A stretch of DNA of 64,000 bases from Phymatolithon calcareum (taxonomy: Eukaryota; Rhodophyta; Florideophyceae; Hapalidiales). The DNA lies in the NCBI GenBank assembly GCA_977006965.1, contig OZ345385.1, positions 558,001 to 622,000 on the forward strand. Reading direction: 5' to 3'. Positions 11,150 to 21,082 of the stretch are shown here, one piece after another; within the stretch, counting starts at the first letter, position 1, and the number at the start of each line of letters is the position of its first letter. Made by a program: the position numbers and the translations under genes. The notes under the pieces are model-generated. The model saw only the letters and a list, made by a program, of their open reading frames with translations. It made no database searches and was not told the DNA's origin.

Positions 11150-11410
11150 GGTCGCCCCGGACGGATTACGGTCCAATCCGTTTCCGCCAAGTCGGCCTAT
11201 AGATATCCGTAATCCGCCCATCTCACAATATGAGTTCGTAAAATCCGTCCGCGTGGATAATGCGAGACCGCACTCAGATCCGTGATCCGTAAAACATCCA
11301 GCAAAAAGCCAGCAGAACCAATCCGCTAGCAATCCGTACAAATTTAAGTCAGTTTTCAGTCCGCTCACATTCCGCCTGGATTTCATTGAGCTGATCCGCG
11401 TCCAGACCGC
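11150..11410. repeat. Subterminal ATCCG repeats, left end of hAT element
   Basis: ATCCG or its complement recurs about a dozen times, for instance in gatatccgtaatccgccc, aaaatccgtccgcg and cagatccgtgatccgtaaa. The right end (16,300-16,560) has a similar cluster. Clustered short motifs near the ends are usual transposase-binding sites in hAT elements. Confidence 0.7.
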
Positions 11411-11429
11411 CACCCAATCAGGTCAACCA

Positions 11430-12550
11430 CCAGATTACACGGGAGTTTTCCCCCATGGCTTTGACGTGACTGTGGCCAGTCCGCACGCCTCGCATGCGGT
11501 TGGCATCGCTGGCAAGACGACTGGGATACTCACCGCGTACCAAATCCCATGCGAGTACGAAGACGTGGCCATCTGCCCCATCGCATCGAAATCCACGGCG
11601 CGATCGGAGTACATTCCAAACAATCGCTCGCACTCATTTCGAAATTCGTTGACAGCCGTCGTGGCACTGCCCCGGACCAGGAACTGCGCCATCTAGTGGC
11701 CCGACTAGTCTCATACACCTTGCGGTCGACTGCTCTCGCCGCGAGCAGACGGCGACTGGACCTCCACACCCCGTCTGAATTCGGTGGGAGGGCCCCGCCT
11801 GATGTCCCAATGAAATTCTCCCGTTCTTTGTCAATCCGCAATGAATCGGCTTACTTCTACAGTACTGTCTCACCAACCAGAGAGCGAATCTGACCGGTTC
11901 CGGGCCTACGAAATAGGGACACGAGAAGAAATGCTTCTGCGTCAATACCCGTATCCGCGTCCGCGATTGCAGCGGACTTCCCCTCTTTCGCTGCTGACTA
12001 AGCGGGCCACTTGGAGATTCTAGATGATCGCTTGCGGGTGATGGGCTCGTTATAAGGCCCCCTGCCGCGCGCAGCATTATATGGAACGCTGTGGACAAGT
12101 CGGTGGATTGCGGCACGCGGCGCCACGCACCCGGGAAGCGGGTGCAGGAGGCGCGCGGACTGGACGCCGGACCACGGGTTGCAAAACGGCTGATCTGTGC
12201 CGGCGATATCGAGTTTACGAAAGTGGCGGAGATTATTGAGGGAGAGGAGTTATGGCTTTTGTGCGATGCTGCAGCTTGATTACGGGCCGGACGCTCAACA
12301 TTGATGTGCCATGTGCCGGAATGGCATCACATGGCTCCGAAAGTCGTGGACGTCGCAAATGGATAACATCCGCGGGGCTGCAATCCGTTCGGGACACGAT
12401 AATATCTTCCGCAGTGGGAGCTGACGTTCCGAGATTCACGGCATTCACGGCAGTTTCATTTTGAGCGCAATTTCGTCGGCCGTCCATCCGCTCCGGAATT
12501 CCTCTTTAAAAATTTCGCATTCAAACCGTGTCAGTGCTGAAAGAGCCCGA
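11430..12550 (-). pseudogene. Decayed ORF(s) inside the hAT element
   Basis: Two minus-strand pieces look protein-like. At 12,450-12,545 the residues RFECEIFKEEFRSGWTADEI precede ALKMKLP, a helix-turn-helix-like or Myb-like pattern, then a TGA. At 11,435-11,692 a frame reads GSATTAVNEFRNECERLFGM and DFDAMGQMATSSYSHGIWYA. Between them the frame is lost several times (a readable piece at 11,700-11,841 has ALPPNSDGVWRSSRRLLAA). They could be the remains of a second element-encoded gene or of captured host sequence. I do not recognise a family. Confidence 0.3.
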
Positions 12551-12555
12551 GCTGA

Positions 12556-13290
12556 GTGCCGACGATTCATCCCATGAAACGTCATCTTTTGTCTTTGAAG
12601 GGTTTACTGCGAGTCCGTGCTTGTACGTTGCAATTGCAATACCACAATACGTTCAACCATACAGATGGGCTGTACCGAGCGCCACTGCGAAGATTGAAAC
12701 TCGTGGCCTGCTGGGCGTTCTTCGAAATTGACAAGGACAATACAATAAGGAAAATACGTTCTTTTTACCTTGTTGTGGGATGTTCGTTTGAAGTGGGGGA
12801 GTCGGATTTACCGCGATTGCAGGTTGCGGCTCCCAGCCCAACGACGCGGGAGAAGACCGACTGGTTTGTTTTGTGCCGATGGTCAGGTGAATTATGGACG
12901 AAGCGGGAGGTCATTATGAAATGGAATATTGTCGGTTGTTGGCATGACCATGCTCCAGGGAGTTGTGGCTGCCGTAGCGCTTCGTTTCCTGAAACGAGCC
13001 GAGATGTATGGGAGTCATTTATTGAATGGCTCTTGAGACCTCAACAGATGTTTATTGTAAAAAAATTACGTAGGCTCTTTTGCAAAGGCACAGAACTGGT
13101 AGTTCCTCCGCTTTGCAGTACTCCGTGCCGCAGTGCTACAGCGTCACTATTGTATTGTTCAGAGCCGTCAGTCCTTGGGACGGATATAAAATGTGGTCAC
13201 GTCTATTGCGAGCACAGTGGGAAAGATGTGGAAACTTACGAAAATAAAATCCCGATGTGGGTCTTCGATCTTCGATGGCGTAAAATTTAA
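12556..13290 (+). CDS. Hypothetical 244-codon ORF within the hAT element
   Basis: This is the longest plus-strand frame in the element. It contains cysteine/histidine clusters (CWHDHAPGSCGC, then PLCSTPCRSATAS and CGHVYCEHSG) and the segments WFVLCRWSGELW and WESFIEWLLRP. A frame of this length is unusual for chance at this base composition, but I know no family for it and there is no obvious promoter or splice site. It lies antisense to the element's transposase and upstream of a LINE fragment. It could be captured cargo, part of an older element, or noise. Confidence 0.3.
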   Translation: MPTIHPMKRHLLSLKGLLRVRACTLQLQYHNTFNHTDGLYRAPLRRLKLVACWAFFEIDKDNTIRKIRSFYLVVGCSFEVGESDLPRLQVAAPSPTTREKTDWFVLCRWSGELWTKREVIMKWNIVGCWHDHAPGSCGCRSASFPETSRDVWESFIEWLLRPQQMFIVKKLRRLFCKGTELVVPPLCSTPCRSATASLLYCSEPSVLGTDIKCGHVYCEHSGKDVETYENKIPMWVFDLRWRKI

Positions 13291-13379
13291 TGGAGTGTGT
13301 TCGGAGGCAAACCGCAGACTGTCGAAGAAGGAGGAGAGTTGTAACGGAGATTTAAAGTTAGCGGATATCCTAAACAAGT

Positions 13380-13680
13380 TTCCGCACAATGCTGCTCGCT
13401 GGTAGCAGCTTTTCACCTGAAGAATGATGGCTCAGTGGACCACGACCAGGCCTGCCGAGTTGGAGCCAAAGAAACCGTTGATCACTTACTTCTTCGTTGC
13501 AGTGGGCGGGCTTTATCAAGACGGAAGACTATTGCTAGAGTGGGCGCTAGAACGGTAGAGGATATATATAGTGAGAAACCGCTTGAAGTACTCAAATTCG
13601 TGAACAATGAGTGGTTGTCTGACAACTAAAGGCGTTAGCTTTAGTTTGCGTCTTCCGAAATACAGAAGAAGAAGAACTTT
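13380..13680 (+). pseudogene. LINE C-terminal fragment (zinc-knuckle-like)
   Basis: The frame 13,435-13,629 contains CRVGAKETVDHLLLRCSGRA, the cysteine-histidine motif (C...ETVDHLLLRC) found after the reverse transcriptase domain in several LINE clades. It ends ENNEWLSDN-like and is followed by agaagaagaag, resembling a simple-repeat 3' tail. The 5' side is truncated near 13,380. The fragment lies inside the hAT element and so arrived after, or was carried by, it. Confidence 0.55.
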
Positions 13681-13975
13681 AGCGGATTCAGGTGCAACCC
13701 ATGGTAATTGGCGGAAGTGAGGAATTTCGGCGACCGGGGCACTACAGCCTACACGTTCTTAGTGAAGAGGTGAATTGGGCTAGTTTGCAATCACCCCGAC
13801 TAAAATAAATTGGTCCCTGTCCTCATTTAGTTATCTGCCTCAGACCGCAGTCTTTTGGAGACATCCTTTCCCTCGAAATCAGTTTGCGCCACATGCTCGA
13901 AAGTGTGTATCATCAGAATTATTCATTGCTTTACGAGAATAAACTACAGTAGAATCAAGGAAGGGCATGCAGTTA

Positions 13976-16134
13976 TCAATCCTCTTCACGCAAACCTTCA
14001 CAGGAACGCAAATACATTATAGCGTCCAGCATTTCGGAAGACAGGCGGGACCTGTCCTTCGTCACAATTCGATTTGCCGCAGAAAAGTTGTGCTCCGACT
14101 GGGTCGAGGACGCTGGAGTTGCATAAATTCTAAGCGCTAGCTCGGATAGCTGAGGATAAGTGGCTTCGTTCCGCACCCAAAACTCGACAGCACCCATCTC
14201 TGGGTCATTGGTGATCATCTGCCGGTCCGCAGACGAAATTACAGAGTTAGTAAAAACAGAGAACTCATCTGATGCCTCGCTCTCGGGAGTCTCATCATCG
14301 AAGACGGCAGCGAGAGAAAACTTTTTCACCACTTGTCCAGCGTCAACCCTTGATGCAATTGAATGGCCCAGCGATCTCTGCGTTCTCCTGTTAGAACTAT
14401 CGGATTCATTTTTTGCAAATGCCGCCGTCTTCTTCATGGCCTCTAAAATGAGGGATTTCCCTTTCTTCACAAATACAGCTCGTCTCGATTCCGAGGTAAT
14501 GGATCTGCAGCTTTTAAGGAGAGGATGAAGCAAAAGTGCTGCTGTGTACATATCATGCATGATAATGTTACTGTCCAGAATCGAGAGAACGCGCTCGGAA
14601 ACAACGGAAAGAATCTTATCCCTCGTTTGCGTTATATGACCAGTTAAAATATCACGGCACCACTCCAGACAAGGTAGCACACGGTGCATCGTAGGTTTCT
14701 TGCTAGCCTCGAGCTCCTTCAAGGCGAACGAAAGCGGTTCACAAACAGCAACAACTGCGTCAATGCAGGGCAGAGTCATTGTAGCACCGGTTGGAACTGA
14801 ATCAACAATTCTCCAAGCATTGGTTCCCGTTTCGGAATTCCCCTGGGACATAATGTCCGAAACGTATGGTGCAGCCTTCGCAAACCGTTCCAGCACCATG
14901 AACATCGATGAGAATCGAGTTTCCACTTCTTGTTTGAGATGAAGACCAGGCGGAAGCAAGTTGTTAGAGCCAGACTGCTTGAAGATGCGAACAATTACTT
15001 TGACATTCTCAATACTCTTGCTCACACGAATGAGTATGGGGTCACTAGACGTGACAAGGCGCTCCTTGTCAAAAGCTGTTTTCATCACTGTATTCAACTG
15101 GTGACAAATGCATCCAACCCAGCGCATATCCAGCGGCGATCTAGAGAGAGAAACAGAACGCCCAACAACATTTGCATAGTCTTCGCGCAGTCCGTCACAA
15201 ACGTAAAGCGCTCCATTAGCGTTTCCAGAGAAATTCCGAACAATTTGCGAAGAACTGTGGACAGTGTGGTCTTAATTGACAGCGCAGTCTCCTTTGAGTT
15301 GTAAAGGGCCATGAAGAGCAGTTTGTTCCGCATAGTGATTGACCTCTTTTTCGTGACAGGGTCCGGTTTTCCCAGCGAAAAATAGTGCAAAGTCAAATCG
15401 TAATATTTATCTCCCGTGACTCCTTGTTTTAGACCGTCGCAAGACATACCGCCGCCAACAGTCAGAGCCTCGGGAATTTCAAACTTTGCGTCAAGAGAAC
15501 GCTGGTTTCTTGTTCGCTCGATAATATTGTTTTTGATAGCGTGCGCAGACGGAAGCATGTCACGCACATCAGCAATCTCACCAGCTGGTAGGCCTTGTCC
15601 AGCCTTCACTATGCTGGAAGCAAACTCGATAATTCCATCCTTTTGTTCGGTCCAGCTCAACGGCTGCAAATACTTGAACACCGCAGCAGCGGCAGCTGCT
15701 GTAATTGCGGATTTAGCGCCGCTGTTCAGCTTTCGAGGCATCTTCAGTTGAGAGCCTCCCTTCGGACAGTGCTTCGCCATATGATTCTCGAATGTCTTTG
15801 TCCCTCCATTTGCCGGGTTAAACACTCGAACCGACTGGGAAAGCGGGCAAACACCGTTTGCGTAGTATCCGCAAACAATAAAACCGCAGTGCAAAAGAGT
15901 ATTGTCATGGCATAGAAGAAGCCAGTTGGTGTACTTGGCGCTGTATTGACGTCTTGAAGCTCCGCGGGCAACAGCCTCGGAGTGTGGAATGAGAGAGAAA
16001 CCAGTTTTCTCCCCAATTGAGATTCTTCGCACGATGTCTTGTGCTTCCAGTTTGTTCGACGGAGGATCGACGGTTACATTTCCACGAGGTGGAGAAATCG
16101 CGATTGGAGGGGTAAACGACATTGGAGCGTTCAA
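13976..16134 (-). pseudogene. hAT transposase, nearly intact, one frameshift
   Basis: Two minus-strand frames, 16,134-15,094 (346 codons) and 15,127-13,976 (383 codons), join into one transposase of about 720 residues, the usual size. The first has a BED-like zinc finger (FENHMAKHC near residue 130), the first catalytic-region aspartate in GGGMSCDGLKQG, KYYDLTLHYFS, and the second in FVTDCAK. The second has RWVGCICHQLNTVM at the CHxLN position and the C-terminal dimerisation region (ATPASSTQSEHNFSAANRI, then RSRLSSEMLDAIMYLRS). The frames differ by one base near 15,170-15,182: just after FVTDCAK the downstream frame gives ANVVGRSVS leading to RWVGC. A single indel therefore breaks the gene. 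Excision and integration would need this protein from another copy. Red or other algal hATs could be compared. Confidence 0.87.
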
Positions 16135-16299
16135 CGGTGGTGAGTGAGCTTCAACACTAGAAGGGAGGAAGGAAGCCGGCGGCGAGAGAGAGAGATTTAA
16201 ACCATGGTTTATAAGTTTTAGGAGTACACAGTACCACTATGATAGACGCGACGGCGGCGAGAGCTGAAGAATGGATCTGTAAACAATCCACCAATGAAT

Positions 16300-16560
16300 G
16301 TCCATCAATAAAATCCGTTCAAAATCCGTATTATTTTTAATATCGGAGGCGGCATCCGTCAAAATTATCCTCAAACTGAATCCGTTCCCGTAAAAAAGGT
16401 TCCGGTTTTCAAAAATTCGAAAAAATAATCCGGTCGAAGACCGGTTCCCCAAAATCCGTGAAACGTCCATATTTTTAGAATCCGTCAGATTTTGGTTCAG
16501 GCTCCGCCCGATTACACTCCCGGAACGGATTGGATCACGGATCAATCCGTGCGGGGCGAC
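16300..16560. repeat. Subterminal ATCCG repeats, right end of hAT element
   Basis: AATCCGT recurs (aaaatccgttcaaaatccg, actgaatccgttcccg, aaaatccgtgaaacg, tagaatccgtcag and others), matching the motif clustered at the left end. Confidence 0.7.
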
Positions 16561-16708
16561 CCCTAATTACTATCCCCTGGTTAGAGGTCACTGGAGTACA
16601 GTATAGTCAAACCGCTCTAACTGCAAAGGTTCGGCACAGGATTTCCACCGTACCGGCTCTCCAATTTGATGCATTGGCAGGATACCGATAGAGTATCGAA
16701 AATAATAG

Positions 16709-17065
16709 CAGGGGAGTGTTATGGGGGGGAGTAACACTGATTTTTTTTGTTTCAAAACTTGTCTGCAAAAGCATGACATTGATGTGCCGGCGAAAATTAT
16801 GAGTTCAGGCTGTATCAATAATAACTCTTGTTTACAGAATATTTCTATTGTTTTTCACCGCAAAATCGAATACTGCAACGAGAGCGGCCGCTACATTACG
16901 CACTCGCAATGTTCCGGGAACGAGGGCCATATTTTCAGCTTTCATTCTCCTTTTTATGAAGCAATTAATCTCTGCAAAATTATATCAAACACACACTATA
17001 GACGCAAATCCAAAAAATCGGTATGATAGGGGGTTCGTGGTACTCCCCCCCATAACACTCCCCTG
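16709..17065. mobile_element. CAGGGG-type MITE (357 bp) inserted in a palindrome
   Basis: Terminal inverted repeats start CAGGGGAGTGTTATGGGGGG and extend to about 29 bp with one mismatch. ATAATAG at 16,702-16,708 repeats at 17,066-17,072, a 7-bp TSD like that of the element starting at 9,845. The flanks themselves pair: the sequence 16,683-16,708 (accgatagagtatcgaaaat...) is the inverse of 17,081-17,106. The MITE thus landed near the centre of an older palindromic element. Confidence 0.78.
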
Positions 17066-17375
17066 ATAATAGTTATATAACTATTATTTTCGATACTCTA
17101 TCGGTTATCGGTATTTCCCGCACCTCCGGACACGTTTACATCATGCAGCGATACCTTCCAGTGATGGTTATTCTACCAGGGGAAGGGGGTTACTTTCGAC
17201 TCTACTGATCGCTAGTCCCACTCATACCTGATTCCACTATGATCTTCGCTATCACCTTGGGAGATCTTTCCCTTTTAACTCCAACCCTCATGACACTCTC
17301 ACACACTAAGACACTTCCATAGACTCTGGTGAGGACGGCCGTCGTCCTCACGGGCACGTTTCACCAAGAAACAAA

Positions 17376-17403
17376 CCCGCACAGCCCGACTTTACTGTGC
17401 GGG
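17376..17403. other. Hairpin, 9-bp perfect stem
   Basis: cccgcacag and ctgtgcggg are exact inverted copies separated by ten bases, followed by a pyrimidine-rich stretch (gccctttctttt). It could be an RNA terminator-like structure or part of an old repeat. No gene ends at it. Confidence 0.35.
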
Positions 17404-17728
17404 GTGCCCTTTCTTTTGCTTCTGTTACTCATAAGAGCACGACTACCGCGAGGGTCAAATTTCTAAAATTTTTGGAAGCACTTAGCTATCCATCATCATC
17501 GGGAAGCAAATAGCCAAGCAAATCGCTAAATTGCTATCCAAATTTTCATTTTGTTCCAAAATGGCAATTTGGAGTCTGCTCCTGAGCTTATGATACGAAT
17601 TCATTACAGTACTGCAGGATTACATCATGTTTAACAGACTCTCTGCTCCACCGCATACTGCACAGTAGGATTACTTCCGCCGTACCACCACACCGACGCG
17701 GTAATCTGTTAGCTAGGATTACTTCCGC

Positions 17729-17787
17729 TTCCTCGCTTCCCCGCCTCCTCACCTCCTCGCCTCCTCGCCTCCACGCCTCCACGCGCG
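17729..17787. repeat. Short tandem repeat, CCTCCTCGC-like units
   Basis: Nine-base units such as cctcctcac, cctcctcgc and cctccacgc follow one another about five times. The stretch 17,107-18,169 otherwise shows no gene, apart from the dispersed repeat copy at 17,455-17,580. Confidence 0.6.
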
Positions 17788-18169
17788 CCGTCGTGGCCGT
17801 CTATCCCCTAGCTTGTGATCTACCTAGACCTGTTTCACAGGTCCCTCTTCGCAGAGTAGGGCAGGGTGGGTGGGAAACAAAATATTCTGCGCGATTCGGT
17901 GATGGGGCTGCGCTGCACGAGCAAGCTTGGTGCTTGTGCGTTCGATTCGCTTGCGAATTGGGTGAAGTCGTCCCGGCTTCGCACCGACCCGCAGCGGTAT
18001 GATAATGGTTCCGTTTGGGTCTCGCATTTGTAAGCCCTGCTCGCCAGTGCCTCGTTCTTCTATTGGCCGGCAAGAGGGAGTGCACCACTGTACCGATCGT
18101 CTCCTCTTTGTATCATGGGACCTTCAGTCCACTTCGGTGGTCCGCTCAGATTCGAAATTTTCAGCTACC

Positions 18170-18583
18170 TTATTCAAAATTGTATAGTATCGCGTCTATG
18201 GCTCGAGCCACGTCATTCTCCTCTGAATGGGTCCATGTCGTTTTTCTCAGGATGCTATTGAGTGTTCGAACTGCCCATGCTCCTTGACTGTCCATTTCTT
18301 CAATAAGATTTGGCGGGTTCCTCGGAAAATGTCCTACAAACCATGCTGCGCAAAGAATTCTGTGTCTGCTTTCACTCATCCTCATGGCCTGGTGCAGAAG
18401 ACCATTCTTGGCGAACGTAATTTTCCTGACCCGGCGTTTTTCTTGCTGTTCCCAAACTCGCTGGAGGTCGGGTCTGTCTTTGATATTCGTTGCCATGTTC
18501 GATTCTCGAATGCTGTCTTCAATTTCGGCCAGCGGTATTGTCCTTGTCAAATAAAAACATGAATTGAATATATTTCGTTGCAA
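18170..18583 (-). pseudogene. LINE family A, 3' fragment (uninterrupted relative of 4-7 kb copy)
   Basis: The minus-strand frame is open for 137 codons and includes LQRVWEQQEKRRVRKITFAK, HRILCAAWFVGHFPRNPPNL and WTHSEENDVARAIDAILYNF. It aligns with the C-terminal part of the LINE at 4,084-6,500, and it lacks the two insertions found there. It therefore serves as the empty-site reference. The 5' side is truncated near 18,583 next to aaataaaaac. TSDs were not identified. Confidence 0.7.
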
Positions 18584-18787
18584 GAAACAACTTTTGGTGC
18601 TCGATTGTCACTTTGCGTCGTGGCGCAAGTCGTCGATTCTAGCATTTGGATTCAACGCAGATACTGTACACTCCAATGCGATAGCTGCTGCAAAGATGTA
18701 CTCTTCAATCAAATGTTATTGAGACAACTAATACCACTCTAAATTGGAGCTCTACAACACGTACGTACATACGCCTTATGCATTGAT

Positions 18788-18810
18788 GTGAGTGAGTGAC
18801 ACTCACTCAC
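18788..18810. other. Perfect 11-bp palindrome
   Basis: gtgagtgagtg and cactcactcac flank a single A. It lies in a gene-poor stretch (18,584-19,190) with only short frames. Confidence 0.5.
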
Positions 18811-19190
18811 CACCTTTGTAGGGTATGTCAGCTCCGCCACTAGTTTCGAAAGAGAGACATCCAATAAACTTGTGCGCATATTGCACCCACATTGCGCACA
18901 ACGTTGCACTCCCATCAGTTGAAGGTCAGGTGACAGGTGCGATCGACATGAATACGAGGGACCTTGCTTGACGCGTTGACAGTAGCGGCATATATGCCAG
19001 TGACTATGGCAAACAAGATCATAGCGCCGTTTGAGAATGTACACAACCTTGCACTTGAAAATGTGCACCTTCTTCGCAACTCTCTTAGCCTTCAGGGACG
19101 ATGCTCGGAGAAAGTGACGGGGACGCATAATGTGTTGATGACGTGACTGACTGACTTGCGTTGCAATGGGCAACTCGTAGTCTGTAAATT

Positions 19191-19526
19191 ATGTTCACTG
19201 TTCTTTCGCTGTTCGCTGCCTTTCCCGTACCGCCATGCGTGGGTGAGGCATGTTCAAGTCCTAAATTAGCGTTTCAATGCCTATTAGACCTACCGGTGAG
19301 CCACCGTTGTCGTGGGAACGAGGGCTGCGAGGGCGCGACACTGCGGCCCAAGAGAGGAAACCGATGTCTGGTCATGTGCCGCGAAAGGCTAAAATCGGCC
19401 AACAACTGTAGCGAAGTACTCAGTCTGTCGGAGCGGCACAGGGTCGAATGGGCACGATTAACACGGCAGGGCATCTATTTCCGACGCAGTGGCGCATCTC
19501 GACGGGCAGCGGTCAGCACATTTTAG
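19191..19526 (+). CDS. Possible small secreted cysteine-rich protein
   Basis: The 111-codon frame begins MFTVLSLFAAFPVPPC, which could be a short signal peptide, followed by a cysteine-containing segment (CRGNEGCEGATLRPKRG, then CLVMCRERL and NNCSEVL). I recognise no family, and the frame is short enough to be chance. No splice sites or promoter are evident. Confidence 0.28.
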   Translation: MFTVLSLFAAFPVPPCVGEACSSPKLAFQCLLDLPVSHRCRGNEGCEGATLRPKRGNRCLVMCRERLKSANNCSEVLSLSERHRVEWARLTRQGIYFRRSGASRRAAVSTF

Positions 19527-19770
19527 AGGGGCGTTGGCTCAGCATTCACTCCAGGCGGCGTAGCGTGCCATTGCGCGCACACGGATGAGGTATTTTAAGG
19601 AGCCCACGGAAAGGTATCCATTCCATGGGCGGCGGCGCGCCCCGGCGGGCAGGCGGATGGCGCGAATCTTGGCGCGGTAGCGGTGGAAGTTCGATGAGGG
19701 GCTGGTATGTCGAACGGGTAGCGGCATACATAGGCCGGAGTTGTTCGCCTGTAAGTATTCGGCCTACGAG

Positions 19771-19895
19771 TCCAGCCCGGTCCCGATCAGGGGTCCTCTT
19801 GAAAGTTAGACACGTGGAAGAAAATATTACATTAATATTGTAATATTCTCTTTATTACAACGTTCAAGAAGACCTCTGATCGGGACCGGGCTGGA
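19771..19895. mobile_element. Small hairpin MITE (125 bp)
   Basis: The arms 19,771-19,805 and 19,861-19,895 are inverted copies (TCCAGCCCGGTCCCGATCAG at each end) with about four mismatches in 35 bases. The loop contains a second palindrome, aatattac...gtaatatt. No clean TSD is visible, so the superfamily is unknown. Confidence 0.65.
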
Positions 19896-20640
19896 TTCCT
19901 AGGCCTACAGCGCTACCAAGGGGCCTGCAAAATCAGGCCGGTAAAGCTCTGCAGTAGTATTTCTTGGTCATTGAATGACATACAGTACATCACTGCTGGA
20001 CCTCGTTGAATACATGATGTAGTCAATGAGGTCCTGCAGTTGGAAGACTGGGTTGCAGTGTGCTATGGCAGACTGGAACTTACAGGTAATTCCGTGGCAG
20101 GAGCAATATTATGATAAATATTGGATTTGCAAGAAATCAACGATTCTGTCATGGAAACGAAGAATTGTCTTAAAGAAGCTCACGTTAATGGCCTTGGCAT
20201 CGTCAATACTTCTTGAACCCATTGTCGTCTCCAGCCGGATAAGAAATAAAGACAGCCGAGCACAGGAAGATTAAATTGGCGCTATCGGGCAAATCGGCGT
20301 GTTGTTGTAATAGAGCGAAAACGCTAAAAGTCCGTTTTTCCTCTTTTTTATTTGTTTTTACCACCGTTTGGGGAAGTGGTCGGAATGTACGCGATCTCTT
20401 TCGTCTAGCCTGCGTATCCTTACATCCAAATAATACGGAGAGCAAGACCAATTAGCAGATCATAATTTATCTGATGACAGAGTCATGGGCATGGTGTTGT
20501 AATAGCTTGAAAGGAAGCTAGGCCACAATAACATAGAGCAATAGAGGCGAAAGTCGCAGAAATGAGTTTTTCTGCCCCTTTGATATTTTATCATACTTTC
20601 CTCCCTGCCACAAACTGGCCAAATTTTACCGTTTAGCCCT
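19896..20640. other. No recognisable gene
   Basis: Only short frames occur. No repeats with clear ends were found. Confidence 0.35.
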
Positions 20641-21082
20641 GTTCCCGTATGGTGCATGGTAATTGACCGAGGGCCGTTCCGTACCAAGATTTGTTCGTTT
20701 GGTCATGGACGAAAATCTATCATACACTATCATATGCGCCCAAGCTGAAGAAATCGTTCCATACCCACATGTTCGCTTGGTCGTCTTGGACGTTTCTCAG
20801 GCTCGGTCTATACGGACTTTTTCGTGCCCGTGCTGTGCCCGTTTTGCTTCAATTTATTACAGTAAATTGAAGCAAATTGGGCAAAATGCTGTGGCTGTCC
20901 ATACGCCGAACGGGAGAATTTTTCGTTCGGCGACAGTCTGTCATTGCTGTACGCAATCGCTGCTGAACGTTACAGTATTAACTTGAAGTTAGCCTCGTAC
21001 TCGTGAGTCGTACAAGACATCCGGCAACACCACACACATGTACGTCCACTAGCGACGCCGCCTGTCGTACACTCCTTGCGAA

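Larger units (their letters stand above)
11146..16565 (-). mobile_element. hAT element, 5,420 bp, with perfect 8-bp TSD
   Basis: ATTACTAT lies at 11,138-11,145 and again at 16,566-16,573. The terminal inverted repeat begins TAGGGGTCGCCCCG at both ends and continues as diverged copies containing AATCCGT. The minus strand encodes a hAT transposase at 13,976-16,134. The 8-bp TSD, the transposase and the ends agree, so the boundaries are firm. About 2.5 kb between the transposase stop and the left end is not needed for a hAT and holds decayed frames plus a LINE fragment. The element lies in the terminal repeat of the element starting at 9,845. Confidence 0.92.
9845..16579. mobile_element. CAGGGG-type DNA element (about 1.3 kb), split by the 5.4-kb hAT insertion
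   Basis: The left end at 9,845 (CATGGGATAGTAATATATAA, then GAGGGGGAC) matches inversely the sequence at 11,123-11,145 continued at 16,574-16,579, that is, the right end once the hAT element and one copy of its 8-bp TSD are removed. GTTAGAG flanks it at 9,838-9,844 and 16,580-16,586, a 7-bp TSD. Without the inner hAT it is about 1,307 bp. It contains a plus-strand frame at 10,093-10,497 (134 codons) with no similarity I can name. The CAGGGG-like start suggests the hAT group, although a 7-bp TSD is one short of the norm. Confidence 0.7.

Noticed and set aside
16599-16640. Second pogo-like element starting TACAGTATAGTCAAACC
   Set aside because: Only one end was seen; no inverse partner or TA duplication could be found.
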